A DNA stretch of 64,000 nucleotides, taken from assembly GCF_000426505.1 (NCBI RefSeq), contig NZ_AUFM01000011.1, positions 806,001 to 870,000 on the forward strand, written 5' to 3'. A program made the translations under genes and the position numbers. This document shows, piece by piece, positions 56,001 to 64,000 of the stretch. This stretch comes from Nisaea denitrificans DSM 18348. Lineage in GTDB: Bacteria > Pseudomonadota > Alphaproteobacteria > Thalassobaculales > Thalassobaculaceae. Below the pieces are notes generated by a model. That model had not been told where the DNA came from. It saw only the letters and a list, made by a program, of their open reading frames with translations, and did not search any database. The stretch's first letter is position 1, and the number at the start of each line of letters is the position of its first letter.

Positions 56001-56619
56001 TGCCGCTTGCAGCATCGACAGGGACGACCACCTCCTGTACGCCGCGAACGGCACCGACCGTCCAGTCTTTCTTTGGACTCTCGGGGTGTGAATTGTGGCA
56101 GTCGACACAGGACTGAGCCATCAGGACCGGGGTGAAATACCGGATAACATCGCGTTCACCGATCCGAGATTGGACCGCGACGCTCTTGACTTCGTGCTCT
56201 TCAAGCCGATCAAGCGCCTGACCCTCAACGTCATCCAATGCCCGGTCTTCCCGACCCGGAAAAGGATGGCGGCTAAAGAGAGTATAGTTCAACTGGGCTC
56301 CGCGTTCGCGCAGGAACCTGCTGAAGTCCATGGCCATGGTGAAAGGTAAAAGGGCTTTTCCGCCTTCGGCATCCGGACCGTGCGCAATATCACTCCCAGC
56401 CTCAATCGCGCGCGGCAGAACCCGCTCAGAGTAGTAAGAGCGAAAAGCGGAAATTCCCTGAGTGAGGTTCTCTGCAGTCCGCAAAGCCCCCATCTCTCGT
56501 TCCGATTTCTCGTGACGGTCGATCAATGTGTAAAGCGCTATGCCAAAAACGGCAGTGAACAGAATGAAGCTGGCAATAACCAGTGCCAGTGGCACCGAGC
56601 GCTTGGATTCCACGTTCAA
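53029..56619 (-). CDS. Hybrid histidine kinase with heme-c (DUF3365-like) sensor
   Basis: A protein of about 1196 residues. A transmembrane helix (about 7-33) is followed by a periplasmic domain of the DUF3365/Tll0287 type that contains SCVDCHNSH, a CxxCH heme-c motif at Cys171-His175, and then a second helix (about 216-238). Three PAS domains (about 273-393, 400-520, 533-653) precede HisKA (H677 in SHEIRTPLNG), an HATPase, a receiver (phospho-Asp968 in LMDVNMPRMTG) and an HPt domain (H1135 in LAHRIKGSV). The kinase thus carries its own phosphorelay. TTG at 56619 is chosen because GGGGGA lies nine bases upstream; TTG at 56655 and GTG at 56613 are alternatives. It is 91 bases downstream of glmM. 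A redox or gas-sensing role is inferred. Confidence 0.85.
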   Translation of the reverse strand: MNVESKRSVPLALVIASFILFTAVFGIALYTLIDRHEKSEREMGALRTAENLTQGISAFRSYYSERVLPRAIEAGSDIAHGPDAEGGKALLPFTMAMDFSRFLRERGAQLNYTLFSRHPFPGREDRALDDVEGQALDRLEEHEVKSVAVQSRIGERDVIRYFTPVLMAQSCVDCHNSHPESPKKDWTVGAVRGVQEVVVPVDAASGSSGEADESFANILFLVVTGLLGLSGFVCFLLYRDRQAVTELGRMADLERGKNVELAETALKLEEGMARLNAVLENAADAVITIDADGVIESVNGATEQIFGYPRGELIGRNVKVLMPESDASRHDGYIRNHLETGESRIIGIGREVEGRRADGTVFPLDLSIGRVDVGGRKIFTAILRDIGERRKSEETERMLSLVASRTDNAVVITDRDGITEWVNKAFERISGYTPEEIIGKKPGMLLQGDKTDPRAVERISAALKEARGFSEELVNYSRNGTPYWVSIDVQPVHDSAGSVIRFIAIERDITETKEREEELRQARRQAEIVQRQLTEALDTLPDAFVIFDAEDRISLFNSRYKELYAASAPVIETGSRFEDVLRYGLENGQYPDAVGREDEWLIERMAAHSNPSEPVEQRLDDGRWLRIVERRTPNGGCVGFRVDITELKEKQQALDDSRLQAEIANETKSRFLATMSHEIRTPLNGVIGALSLLSEATLDRQNQQFVATGRRAAESLLSLINDILDFSKMEAERLELDPVPIDLTRIVGDVLAVLRPKAEEKGLALAEEFDPDLPTAVIADPDRLKQILFNLAGNAVKFTDKGSVTVRCRKIAIAEPSVVLRFEIVDTGKGVPESEQKNLFDEFWSTGRDGGTGLGLAICRRLVDIMDGDIGVESTSGGGSLFWVELPLKQASAEAVQARQWPLVRGNERPEDIGILTGNVLLAEDNPANQLILKSMVERYGLNVETVGDGHEAVEAVRVRDYDLVLMDVNMPRMTGTEAVKAIRSMAGGKAGVPVVAVTAHVMSGDRETLISEDFDDYLGKPVHWSELGQCLAYWLSPENLGGRAAALAARGGIEDQEEAEFAEEKDSQVDGGATATVPVSAYDASTVDELVRNTSPVIAIEIMDLLVGELHKTEPELRGLLADEKWTDVGRLAHRIKGSVANLGLTGVSNLCLQMEMAAASGRVQELPALSETYLASIDGACERLRLLQDELAKA

Positions 56620-56710
56620 GTTCTGACTTCCCCCGTCAAACCCGAGCCCGTCCAAAAGCCACCCTAGCGACGAGCGGGCAGCTTTTGAACAGATTCAACC
56701 CAGCGCTTTC

Positions 56711-58078
56711 TCACGCCGCTTTACTGGTGACACGATCTTCGGAGGCAATCACATCCGTCAACGTTTCCATAATGCTTTCGACAAGATCGGGGACCTCGCC
56801 TTCGACCATGACCCGGACAACAGGCTCGGTGCCTGACGGCCGCACGAGAATGCGCCCCTTGCCGGCAATCGCCCGTTGGGCTTCCGCCACAGCGGTCCTG
56901 ACGGCTTCGCTCTGGACAATGGATCTGTCACGGCACTGAACGGCAACGAGATGTTGCGGTACCGGTTCAAACAAGCGGAGAACCTCGCTCGCCGGCCGAC
57001 CGGTTTCGATCACTGCCGCTATTGCCTGCAAACCGGCAATGAGCCCGTCTCCGGTTGTTGCGATATCGCCGCAAAGCACATGGCCGGACTGCTCACCACC
57101 CAGGTTAAGCCCCTTTTCCCACATACATTCGGCGACATGCCGGTCACCGACCTGCGTACGATGAAGTTTCAGACCTTGCTCGCCGAGCCAGCGCTCAAGA
57201 CCGAAATTAGACATGACAGTTGCTGCAATCCCGTTTCCTGTGAGACGGTCGGCGACCGACCAGCGCCGGGCAATACAGGCAAGGAGCTGGTCTCCGTCTG
57301 CAACACGTCCCATTTCGTCGACGAGCATGACGCGATCGGCATCCCCATCGAGTGCCAGCCCGATATCCGCCCGATATGTGCACACCGCTTCGGAGAGCGC
57401 CTGGGGTTCGACTGCGCCGCAGGTGTCATTGATATTCCTGCCGTTCGGACTGACATTGATTGCAATAACGTCGGCACCGAGTTCATAGAGAACGCTCTCG
57501 GCAACTTTGTAAGCTGCACCGTTGGCGGCATCCACGACGATCCTCATGCCGCGCAGGCTGAGTTCGCGAGGAAAGCTGGCCTTGACGAATTCGGCATAGC
57601 GACCGATTGCGTCTTCGACCCGCCGGGCCCGCCCGACACGCCCGGCATCCGCGAGCGTGATCTGGTCTGGCGACGCGACAAGTGCGGCAATCCGTTGCTC
57701 AACATTTCCGTTTACTTTGCGTCCGTCAGGACCGAACAGCTTGATACCGTTATCGTCGTATGGATTGTGCGATGCCGAGATCATTACTCCGAGGTCGGCC
57801 CGCATGGAGCGGGTTACCATCGCCACACCAGGGGTCGGCAGCGGCCCTGTCAGCACGATATCCATCCCGACCGACGCGAAACCGGCGGCCAGGGCGTTTT
57901 CGATCATGTAGCAGGACAGACGCGTATCCTTGCCTATAACGACAGAGTGGCGCTCGCCCGGTGAAGGTGGATGTAGGCTGCCGGCAGCCTGAGCAATACG
58001 GACAACAACATCGGGGCGCAGGTTTCCGGCATTTGCCTTGCCGCGCACTCCATCTGTTCCAAAGAGCGTATCAGTCAT
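56711..58078 (-). CDS. glmM: Phosphoglucosamine mutase
   Basis: A 455-residue mutase. GTDGVRGKAN opens the sequence, VMISASHNPYDDNGIKLFG holds the phosphoserine (Ser103), LALDGDADRVMLVDEMG is the metal loop, and LGGEQSGH and VRPSGTEPVVRV bind sugar and phosphate. It converts glucosamine 6-phosphate to glucosamine 1-phosphate for peptidoglycan and LPS. Its start overlaps the PilZ stop by four bases, so it is translated together with the polysaccharide cluster. Confidence 0.96.
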   Translation of the reverse strand: MTDTLFGTDGVRGKANAGNLRPDVVVRIAQAAGSLHPPSPGERHSVVIGKDTRLSCYMIENALAAGFASVGMDIVLTGPLPTPGVAMVTRSMRADLGVMISASHNPYDDNGIKLFGPDGRKVNGNVEQRIAALVASPDQITLADAGRVGRARRVEDAIGRYAEFVKASFPRELSLRGMRIVVDAANGAAYKVAESVLYELGADVIAINVSPNGRNINDTCGAVEPQALSEAVCTYRADIGLALDGDADRVMLVDEMGRVADGDQLLACIARRWSVADRLTGNGIAATVMSNFGLERWLGEQGLKLHRTQVGDRHVAECMWEKGLNLGGEQSGHVLCGDIATTGDGLIAGLQAIAAVIETGRPASEVLRLFEPVPQHLVAVQCRDRSIVQSEAVRTAVAEAQRAIAGKGRILVRPSGTEPVVRVMVEGEVPDLVESIMETLTDVIASEDRVTSKAA

Positions 58079-58440
58079 CTTGACCTCTTGTTCCGCGCGC
58101 TGCTGGCGCGCTTTTCCATCGGGTGGCGCGCGAAGATCGCGCGTTCCATTAGATCGAAGGCGAGTTGCGGCATTTCGGTGAACGCGAAGCCGGTTCCTTC
58201 CGATGTGATCCGCACAACGCGCGCAAAAATGTAAGCGAATGGGGATTCCGTAATCGGATCGAGGGACAACCGCGTGAGCACTCTATCGCCGACCTCCAGA
58301 TTAGGAATCCTTTCGGCAAGCAGAAACCCTCCAAGGCTCCAGTTCGCCGCGAGAAAGGGCACGCGATCTATATCTATCCAGAGAGGGCGACAGGTCCGCC
58401 CGTTTGTACGCTTAAAGGAAGATGTGCGATGTCTGGCCAT
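58075..58440 (-). CDS. PilZ domain protein
   Basis: A 121-residue single PilZ domain. RTNGR near residue 11 supplies the RxxxR, and NWSLGG near residue 33 the (D/N)xSxxG, so cyclic di-GMP binding is likely. It is embedded between the sugar transferase and glmM, overlapping glmM by four bases, and GGGGAG precedes its ATG. It probably controls polysaccharide production or envelope precursor flow, although its direct target is unknown. Confidence 0.8.
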   Translation of the reverse strand: MARHRTSSFKRTNGRTCRPLWIDIDRVPFLAANWSLGGFLLAERIPNLEVGDRVLTRLSLDPITESPFAYIFARVVRITSEGTGFAFTEMPQLAFDLMERAIFARHPMEKRASSARNKRSR

Positions 58441-58455
58441 TGTTCTCTCCCCTCC

Positions 58456-59148
58456 CTACTGACCACGCCCGAACGCCATGACCATCACGGTCCGGCAAAC
58501 GACCTTGGCTTCCATAGCCAGCCATGAAAACGGAGACCGCATTGCCAGCGCATAGCTGAAATCGTAAAGAATCTTCGACCTGACATCGTCGAGGGTCTCA
58601 TCGTAACCCTGATTGACTTGCGCCCATCCGGTAATGCCCGGACGCAATCCCCAGGTACGCTCGATATAGAATGGGATTTCTTGCTCCAGCTTGCGGCAGA
58701 AGCTCGGCCGCTCCGGCCGAGGCCCCACGAGCGACATCTCGCCGCGCAGGACATTGATCAACTGCGGCAACTCGTCGAGCCGGGTCTTGCGCAGAAATTT
58801 TCCCACCCGCGTGATCCTGTTGTCATTCTTCGAGGCCCAGACAGCGCCTGAGCGACTCTCCGCATCGGTCCTCATGGAACGGAACTTGTTCATCTGGAAC
58901 AACTCGGAGAACGTGTCTGTCGTGCGTCCCACGCGAAGCTGCTGGAACAGTACCGGCCCAGGACTTTCAATTCGGATAGCAAGGGCGATGAGGGGAAACA
59001 GCGGCAAGGTTGCTATCAGCAAACTGCCTGCCCCGACCACGTCAACCGAGCGCTTTGCGACCACCACAACCGGGTGAACAAACGGCTGCTGCTCAACATG
59101 GTCCTGGCTTGCGAGCGGTTCATAGGTATTGGTGATTTCAATCGACAT
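58456..59148 (-). CDS. Initiating sugar transferase (ExoY/WcaJ type)
   Basis: A 230-residue bacterial sugar transferase. The single membrane helix (VGAGSLLIATLPLFPLIALAIRI) is followed by SPGPVLFQQLRVGR, NKFRSMRTDAE, TRLDELPQLINVLRGEMSLVGPRPE and GLRPGITGWAQVNQGY, the standard motifs. It transfers a sugar 1-phosphate (often galactose or glucose) to undecaprenyl phosphate, the first step of exopolysaccharide synthesis. The ATG at 59148 follows AAGGAGTG; another ATG is three codons upstream. Confidence 0.9.
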   Translation of the reverse strand: MSIEITNTYEPLASQDHVEQQPFVHPVVVVAKRSVDVVGAGSLLIATLPLFPLIALAIRIESPGPVLFQQLRVGRTTDTFSELFQMNKFRSMRTDAESRSGAVWASKNDNRITRVGKFLRKTRLDELPQLINVLRGEMSLVGPRPERPSFCRKLEQEIPFYIERTWGLRPGITGWAQVNQGYDETLDDVRSKILYDFSYALAMRSPFSWLAMEAKVVCRTVMVMAFGRGQ

Positions 59149-59160
59149 GGGTATCACTCC

Positions 59161-60549
59161 TTAGGCCGGATTGCCGCCCCGATCAGGGGCTCTCAATAGT
59201 CCAAGAGCAAATGCCGCGCCAAGTGATGCCAAAGGAATAAATATATAAAAATCAGATAGTTGATAGAGTCCCATCCCGACAAACAATACCATTGTTGCAG
59301 AGACCAACATCGCAGAACGCAACAGGTGATGCGGAATGCGAACACGCCGTTGACTGAAAGCAAAGAAGAGGGTCAGGCGGACTGACTGCGCGACCAGGGT
59401 TGCCATGATCGTCCCCATGACACCGAAGGCCGGAATCAGAATCATGTATCCCGTGACGGCGACGACGGCAGAAAAGCCGTTGAGACACATCGGCAGAACC
59501 GTGGTCTTCCCTGCGTAGCAGCCCACATTGACCAAATTGGAGGTGGCGTGAAGCAGCGCAATCAGCGCCAGCCAAGGGACCAGAACGGCCGCCTCATGAT
59601 AAGCGACCGGTGTCATCCAGGTGATCACATACGGCCCCAGAGCGGCGACACCGCCGACGACCATAACGCTGTAGACAAAGCCAATGCCGACGATGTCAGC
59701 GCTGTGGCGCCGTCCCTCCTCTGTCTCAAGCAGACTGAAGCGACGGGGGAACCACCACATCTCAAACGGCTGCATCGCAAGCGCTGCGATCAGCCCGAAT
59801 TTCGCAGCCAGGCCGTAGAAGGCGAGATCCTCTACGGAAACATGTGCCGCAAGCACCCAGCGATCGAAGCTTCCCAGACAAAAACCGGCCATTCCGCTGG
59901 CAACCAGCGGCACGCCATATCCCAGCGCCAGCCTCGCGTGCTTCCGTTTGATACCGATCCCTGCTTCCCGGAATTGCAGGCTGACCAGGATCACAGTCAC
60001 AATGCCATCAGCGATCAGGCCTCCGGCCAGCACTGCTGTAACACCCCCATCCGCGATCAGGAAAATAGCCACCAGCCCAGCCTGAACCGCAGCCTTCCCG
60101 ATTGATACAGCCGCGAACAAGGCCGGCCGGTCCCTGTACCGGAGATAAGCTAGCGGGACCTGAATTGCGGCCGTGAGGGCAAGCGAAGCGAAAAGAATGC
60201 GCAGGTCTAGAAGCGCAACCGGGACCGGCGTCATACCAGCCATTGTGGGAGCCGCGAGTTGCCCCGCGATCCCGAGCAGCAACCCAATCGTCAGCGAGAA
60301 GCCAAGCAGGGTCGACGCCATGCCCTCCTCGCGGCCGAACCGAAAGAGTACATCCGCAAGCCCGAGTCCGAAGACGATCCCGGCAACGTCGGCGACGGAT
60401 GCGAGAAGCTCGACCACACCATATTCGGCGGGACTGAGATGTCCCGTCACCAGCGGCAGCATCAAGAACGACACGCCTTTACCGAAAACAAGGGCGACCG
60501 CATAGAACGCGGCGCTCCGGACAGCCGGGTTACAGATCAGTGCTTTCAT
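59161..60549 (-). CDS. Oligosaccharide flippase (Wzx-like)
   Basis: A 462-residue protein with about twelve to fourteen helices and MATE-fold/PST-like pattern (AAFYAVALVFGKGVSFLMLPLVTGHLSPAEYGVVELLASVADVAG at the start), typical of Wzx flippases that flip lipid-linked repeat units. Its ATG shares a base with the stop of the preceding glycosyltransferase (TGATG), so it is coupled. The sugar transferase follows 13 bases later. Confidence 0.88.
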   Translation of the reverse strand: MKALICNPAVRSAAFYAVALVFGKGVSFLMLPLVTGHLSPAEYGVVELLASVADVAGIVFGLGLADVLFRFGREEGMASTLLGFSLTIGLLLGIAGQLAAPTMAGMTPVPVALLDLRILFASLALTAAIQVPLAYLRYRDRPALFAAVSIGKAAVQAGLVAIFLIADGGVTAVLAGGLIADGIVTVILVSLQFREAGIGIKRKHARLALGYGVPLVASGMAGFCLGSFDRWVLAAHVSVEDLAFYGLAAKFGLIAALAMQPFEMWWFPRRFSLLETEEGRRHSADIVGIGFVYSVMVVGGVAALGPYVITWMTPVAYHEAAVLVPWLALIALLHATSNLVNVGCYAGKTTVLPMCLNGFSAVVAVTGYMILIPAFGVMGTIMATLVAQSVRLTLFFAFSQRRVRIPHHLLRSAMLVSATMVLFVGMGLYQLSDFYIFIPLASLGAAFALGLLRAPDRGGNPA

Positions 60550-61730
60550 CAGGCCGCCCGCCCCAGACACGAGACAACCGCCGTCAGGTACTCCGCCTGA
60601 CGGCGGGTCGTGAAATTGGTGATGACCCTCTGCCGTCCGGCCTGCCCCAGGCGATACCGCTCTTCCGGCGACCAGGAGACCGCGGTCCGGATCGCCGCCG
60701 TGAGCGCATCAAGATCGCGCGGCGGCACGAGAATGCCGCAACTCTCGTTAACGATTTCCTTAAGCCCCATGAATGTCGAAGCAATGACCGGCACTTCCAT
60801 TGCCATTGCTTCCTTGGTGACCAGCGGACCGGTGTCGCGGCCTCCGTCCTCGCCCTCGAAGAATGGCGCAAGCAAGGCCGTGTATCGCCCGAGATTGGCT
60901 GTCAGCCATTCGGCGGGACGCGATCCGAGAAAGGTCACGCTGGCCGATAGCCCGAGGGCAGCGGTCTGTTCTTCCAGCTCGGCGCGCATTATCCCGTCGC
61001 CGACGATATCGAAGGCCGGGCGTTCGGACGGTGCGAGCCGCGACAGGGCACTCAACACATCCTGAACGCCTTTGCGCTCGATCAGACGCCCCACATATAT
61101 CAACCTCGGCTCACCGGGGTTACCGTCGCTTTCCGGTCGTTTGAACCGGTCCACCTCGATCCCGCAGGCAATCGAGGCGACGATGGCGTCGCTGGCCAGG
61201 TTAAGGAAATGCGCGCGTGTGTCCTCGCACGTCGCGACCGCGAAATCGGCGTGCCTCAGCTTCGTATCCAGATCGGCCGGGGTCCCGAAGACATCCGTTC
61301 CATGTCCTACGAAGGAAACCGAAATACCGGCAAGACGTCCTGCCGCAATGGCATGTCCGGCTGCGCCCCAGGCGAAATGGGCATGAATGTGTTCGCAGTT
61401 CCGGCGATGCAGAACGGACGCGATCTTGGCCGCATTGAACAGAAGAGAACGGCCTGGAAGGCCGCGCTGTTCCGAGATGAATTCCCAGGCCCGGCCGATC
61501 CGGCTGCCTGAGCGCATCAGTTCCAACCCGGCGTCGAGCGAACCGATCTCGTCCAGATAGACCGTTTGCGTCGCCAGAGCTTCATCCGCCGGCTGGCTTT
61601 TCCCCTGCGGGCGCCGCATGGCGATGATCTCGACCGGATGGCCGAGCGCCGCAACGGCACGGATCTCGTTTCCAACAAAGGTTTCAGAGAGAACAGGGAA
61701 CTCGTCGATCAGGAAAGCGATGCGCTTCAT
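60549..61730 (-). CDS. Glycosyltransferase family 4 protein
   Basis: A 393-residue GT-B enzyme. The N-terminus MKRIAFLIDEFPVLSETFVGNEIRAVA resembles GT4 enzymes such as colanic acid transferases, and the C-terminal half has RLIYVGRLIERKGVQDVLSAL and PLVTKEAMAMEVPVIASTFMGLKEIVNE, with the nucleotide-sugar-binding acidic pair. The ATG at 61730 follows CCAAGGAGG; the frame upstream is antisense to the GT2 gene. It is the first gene of the minus-strand polysaccharide operon. Confidence 0.88.
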   Translation of the reverse strand: MKRIAFLIDEFPVLSETFVGNEIRAVAALGHPVEIIAMRRPQGKSQPADEALATQTVYLDEIGSLDAGLELMRSGSRIGRAWEFISEQRGLPGRSLLFNAAKIASVLHRRNCEHIHAHFAWGAAGHAIAAGRLAGISVSFVGHGTDVFGTPADLDTKLRHADFAVATCEDTRAHFLNLASDAIVASIACGIEVDRFKRPESDGNPGEPRLIYVGRLIERKGVQDVLSALSRLAPSERPAFDIVGDGIMRAELEEQTAALGLSASVTFLGSRPAEWLTANLGRYTALLAPFFEGEDGGRDTGPLVTKEAMAMEVPVIASTFMGLKEIVNESCGILVPPRDLDALTAAIRTAVSWSPEERYRLGQAGRQRVITNFTTRRQAEYLTAVVSCLGRAA

Positions 61731-61802
61731 CCGGAAACCTCCTTGGCACGGTAGCTGCTGCTTACCCGGCAAGTCGCAACATGAATGCCAAGGATGAAAA
61801 CC

Positions 61803-62741
61803 ATGCCTCACGGAACCGAAACACCGCTCGTTACGATCGTCACACCGGCCCGCAATGCCGCAGAAGACCTGCCCGGGGCGCTGGAAAGCGTCCGTTCGCA
61901 AGGCATCGACAAGTTTCAGCATATTGTCGTGAATGACGGTTCGACCGACGGCACGGATGCGGTTTTGACCGATGCAAGCCGCAACGATTGTCGCATTATG
62001 CAATTGCACAGCGACGGCATTGGCCCGGCGGCGGCACGTAATCTCGCGATCAAACATGCCGAGGCGCCGCTCATCGCTTTTCTGGATGCGGACGACCGCT
62101 GGCGGCCCGGCAAACTGGCGCGGCAGGTTGCCTTTCACGAGACCCATTCAGACGTGCTGCTCAGCTTTACCGATTATGAGCACTTCACACCCGCCGGTCA
62201 GTCTCTCGGCCTCGCCTTCCCATTCTGGCCTCTCTACAAGGCGCTCCCCCAAACAGGGGCGGACTTCGGCCGGATCGAAAACTCCGCCCCGCTGATCTTT
62301 GCGGAGAACGCCGTAGGCACGTCCACGGTCGTCATCCGCAAGGATGCCTTTGAGGCGAGCGGCGGGTTCGACCCGGACCTCCGGTCCGCCTCGGACTGGG
62401 AGTTGTGGCTGCGGCTCGCGCTGCGCGGCCCGGCCGCCTACTCGACCGAACCTGCAATGGATTATCTCGTCATGCCCGGCTCGGTCACCAGCAACCGGGC
62501 ACTTCGGATTTCCTGCATGAACAGCATCGTCGAGACCTACGAGCCGTTGATCGCGCCGATGGACCGGCACGCGGTTCGTGCAGCAAAGGCCAGAATCGAT
62601 ATAGCGCGCGCCGAGATGGCCCGCGAAACTGGAGATCATTCCCAGTCGCTGCGCTTTCATCTCCGCGCCTTGCGCGCCAATCCGACCCGCCGCACGGCAC
62701 GCTCGGCCATTGCCGACATGCGCAATCTGCTGGTGGCCTGA
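61803..62741 (+). CDS. Glycosyltransferase family 2 protein
   Basis: A 312-residue GT-A enzyme. PLVTIVTPARNAAEDLPGAL, VNDGSTDGTD and FLDADDRW (the DxD-like motif) fill the nucleotide-binding half, followed by FDPDLRSASDWELWLRLA. Three ATGs lie close together at 61785, 61794 and 61803; AAGGATG points to 61803. It is divergent from the GT4 gene, 72 bases apart, and is followed three bases later by the ligase-like gene. Confidence 0.87.
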   Translation: MPHGTETPLVTIVTPARNAAEDLPGALESVRSQGIDKFQHIVVNDGSTDGTDAVLTDASRNDCRIMQLHSDGIGPAAARNLAIKHAEAPLIAFLDADDRWRPGKLARQVAFHETHSDVLLSFTDYEHFTPAGQSLGLAFPFWPLYKALPQTGADFGRIENSAPLIFAENAVGTSTVVIRKDAFEASGGFDPDLRSASDWELWLRLALRGPAAYSTEPAMDYLVMPGSVTSNRALRISCMNSIVETYEPLIAPMDRHAVRAAKARIDIARAEMARETGDHSQSLRFHLRALRANPTRRTARSAIADMRNLLVA

Positions 62742-62744
62742 ACC

Positions 62745-64000
62745 ATGTTTTTGAGCTCTCGGATAGGTCAGACACTGGCCGCTGTCGGGATCAGTTGCTT
62801 CGCAGGTGCAGCCTGGTATGCAACCAAAACCCCTCTGGCCGCGCTGGCTCTCGCACTGGCACCTTTCGCGGTTCTGGTCGTTTTCCGCTTTCCGGTCGCG
62901 ATCATTGTCGGCTTCGTCGTGTTCTCACTGTTCAGGATTCACGAAGCCTATCCGATGCTCTATTCGCTGCGCATTCCGCAGCTCCTGGCGATGGGGGCAC
63001 TGGCCACCCTCGGCTATCAGTTCGCGACGCGGCGCCTGACCCTGTTTCTGACCCCGGAACTGAAAGTCGCCCTCACGTTTTTCATACTGGTCTCTTTCGG
63101 CGTCATATTCGCGAGCAACTTCGGACTGGCGTTCGGCTTCTGGAACGGCACTTTCGTGAAGATCGCGATCATGGTCTTCGCCATTGCCTGGCTGGTCCAG
63201 AAACCGGGCGACCTCGCGCTTGCCAGCCGGGTGTTCGTCATAGCCGGCTTCCTGGTCGCTCTGGTCGCAATCCAGAACCGGCATAACGGGATCGGTCTTG
63301 TCGAAGGCACGCGCGTGACCATCGGCAGAAGCTTCGGCTCGATGCTCGGGGATCCGAACGACCTTGCACTGGTGCTTCTGTTTCCGGCCAGCTTCGCGGT
63401 CGCAATGATCCTGCGCCGAGGTCTCGGATTTCATGACCGTCTTATCGGCCTCGCCGGTCTGGCGACAGTCATCCTCGGGATCGTCTACACACAGAGCCGC
63501 GGCGGATTGCTCGGCTTGATGGCGGTCTGCGGCGTCTACGCCTGGAACCGGACAAAGAACAAGATGCTGCTGGTGTTGGCCGGAGGAGCCGCCGGTGCCG
63601 TTCTCTTCGTCCTGGCCGGTGTCGGAGACCGTTCGGTCGTTGCTGCGGCAGACGGTATCGACGAGTCCTCCATGGGACGTCTTTACGCCTGGGAGGCAGC
63701 GTTCCGGATGGCCCTCTCCAATCCCCTTTCCGGGGTCGGCCTCGACAATTTCTACGCCAACTATTTTTTCTATTCCTCGCACTGGGACGGCAAGAACCAT
63801 GCTGTGCACAGCACCTGGTTCGGTGTCCTTGCTGAGTCAGGTTTCCTGGGTTTCGGCGTCTTTTGCACCATGGTCGGGGTGACCCTGCGCCGCGCCATAG
63901 TGAGCGAGAAGGAAGCGCGCCAGTGGCCAGCCCATCTCGACCGGGGCGTTGCCTGGACAGGTGCGACCCGGGAAGCATTGCTGGCGGGCCTTGCCGGGTT
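62745..64000 (+). CDS. O-antigen ligase/polymerase family protein, 3' end beyond window
   Basis: At least 418 residues, cut by the right edge. It has many hydrophobic helices (LAAVGISCFAGAAWYATKTPLAALALALAPFAVLVVFRFP at the start) and the Wzy_C-type segment with RTFGSM-like GRSFGSMLGDPNDLALVLLFP, YTQSRGGLLGLMAV and NPLSGVGLDNFYANYF, in which the periplasmic loop holds catalytic Arg and His residues. It ligates or polymerises polysaccharide repeats. The C-terminal loop is incomplete here. It follows GT2 at three bases. Confidence 0.82.
   Translation, partial: MFLSSRIGQTLAAVGISCFAGAAWYATKTPLAALALALAPFAVLVVFRFPVAIIVGFVVFSLFRIHEAYPMLYSLRIPQLLAMGALATLGYQFATRRLTLFLTPELKVALTFFILVSFGVIFASNFGLAFGFWNGTFVKIAIMVFAIAWLVQKPGDLALASRVFVIAGFLVALVAIQNRHNGIGLVEGTRVTIGRSFGSMLGDPNDLALVLLFPASFAVAMILRRGLGFHDRLIGLAGLATVILGIVYTQSRGGLLGLMAVCGVYAWNRTKNKMLLVLAGGAAGAVLFVLAGVGDRSVVAAADGIDESSMGRLYAWEAAFRMALSNPLSGVGLDNFYANYFFYSSHWDGKNHAVHSTWFGVLAESGFLGFGVFCTMVGVTLRRAIVSEKEARQWPAHLDRGVAWTGATREALLAGLAG

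Overview
This 64 kb stretch looks like chromosome from a free-living, GC-rich alphaproteobacterium, most likely a marine member of the Rhodospirillales. That placement is inferred from gene content: a class I PHA synthase, a DmdA-type dimethylsulfoniopropionate (DMSP) demethylase, a PII/ammonium transporter pair, a hom-glpX-recJ run, rplM-rpsI, and many CoA and short-chain dehydrogenase genes. Genes are densely packed on both strands. There is no transposase, integrase, phage gene, CRISPR array or plasmid function, so this reads as core plus ordinary accessory chromosome rather than an island.

Layout. 0.1-5.7 kb: a molybdopterin S-/N-oxide reductase, a SAM methyltransferase, a MaoC hot-dog protein and a formylglycine-type sulfatase/phosphonate monoester hydrolase. 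5.6-12.4 kb: an NAD epimerase and a zinc alcohol dehydrogenase on the minus strand, then a tightly coupled plus-strand operon (SDR, NDP-forming acyl-CoA synthetase, nitronate-monooxygenase-like flavoprotein, atypical histidine phosphatase). 12.4-18.1 kb (minus): a PAS protein, a CoA-binding/O-acetylhomoserine sulfhydrylase fusion, an enoyl-CoA hydratase, a Tat-exported multicopper oxidase and an AEC carrier. 18.2-25.9 kb: a MATE transporter, a decayed AEC fragment, an alpha/beta hydrolase, a SulP transporter, amtB-glnK, a HAD phosphatase and a DDAH-like hydrolase. 26-30.1 kb: a small STAS-like protein, an old-yellow-enzyme reductase, a thioesterase, an aldose epimerase, rplM-rpsI and a clear terminator. 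30.3-35.4 kb: a sulfotransferase-like protein, a frameshifted shikimate dehydrogenase relic, an epimerase, the DmdA-like demethylase and an EamA exporter. 35.4-46 kb: YghU-type GST, an MFS transporter, gamma carbonic anhydrase, phaC, an OmpA lipoprotein and hom-glpX-recJ. 46-52.9 kb: a secreted cyclase-family enzyme, three tRNA-Glu genes, gamma-glutamyltransferase, an HPP/PNPOx/AhpD-like operon with a divergent LysR regulator, and a HAD phosphatase. 53-64 kb: a giant hybrid histidine kinase with a c-type heme motif in its sensor, glmM, a PilZ protein and a polysaccharide cluster (initiating sugar transferase, flippase, GT4, GT2, O-antigen ligase-like protein cut by the right edge).

Functionally the window joins carbon, nitrogen and sulfur handling (DMSP demethylation, AmtB/GlnK, SulP, direct sulfhydrylation, PHA storage), acyl-CoA catabolism, and surface polysaccharide synthesis that may be tuned by c-di-GMP. 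The least conventional items are the CoA-binding/MetY fusion, the heme-c hybrid kinase, the unassigned SDR-ligase-flavoprotein-phosphatase operon, two gene relics, several stop-codon-spanning hairpins between convergent genes, and long inverted repeats in promoter regions. I saw no clear defence or mobile system. Start codons were chosen from ribosome-binding sites, overlaps and family length; all functions are read from motifs by eye without database searches.
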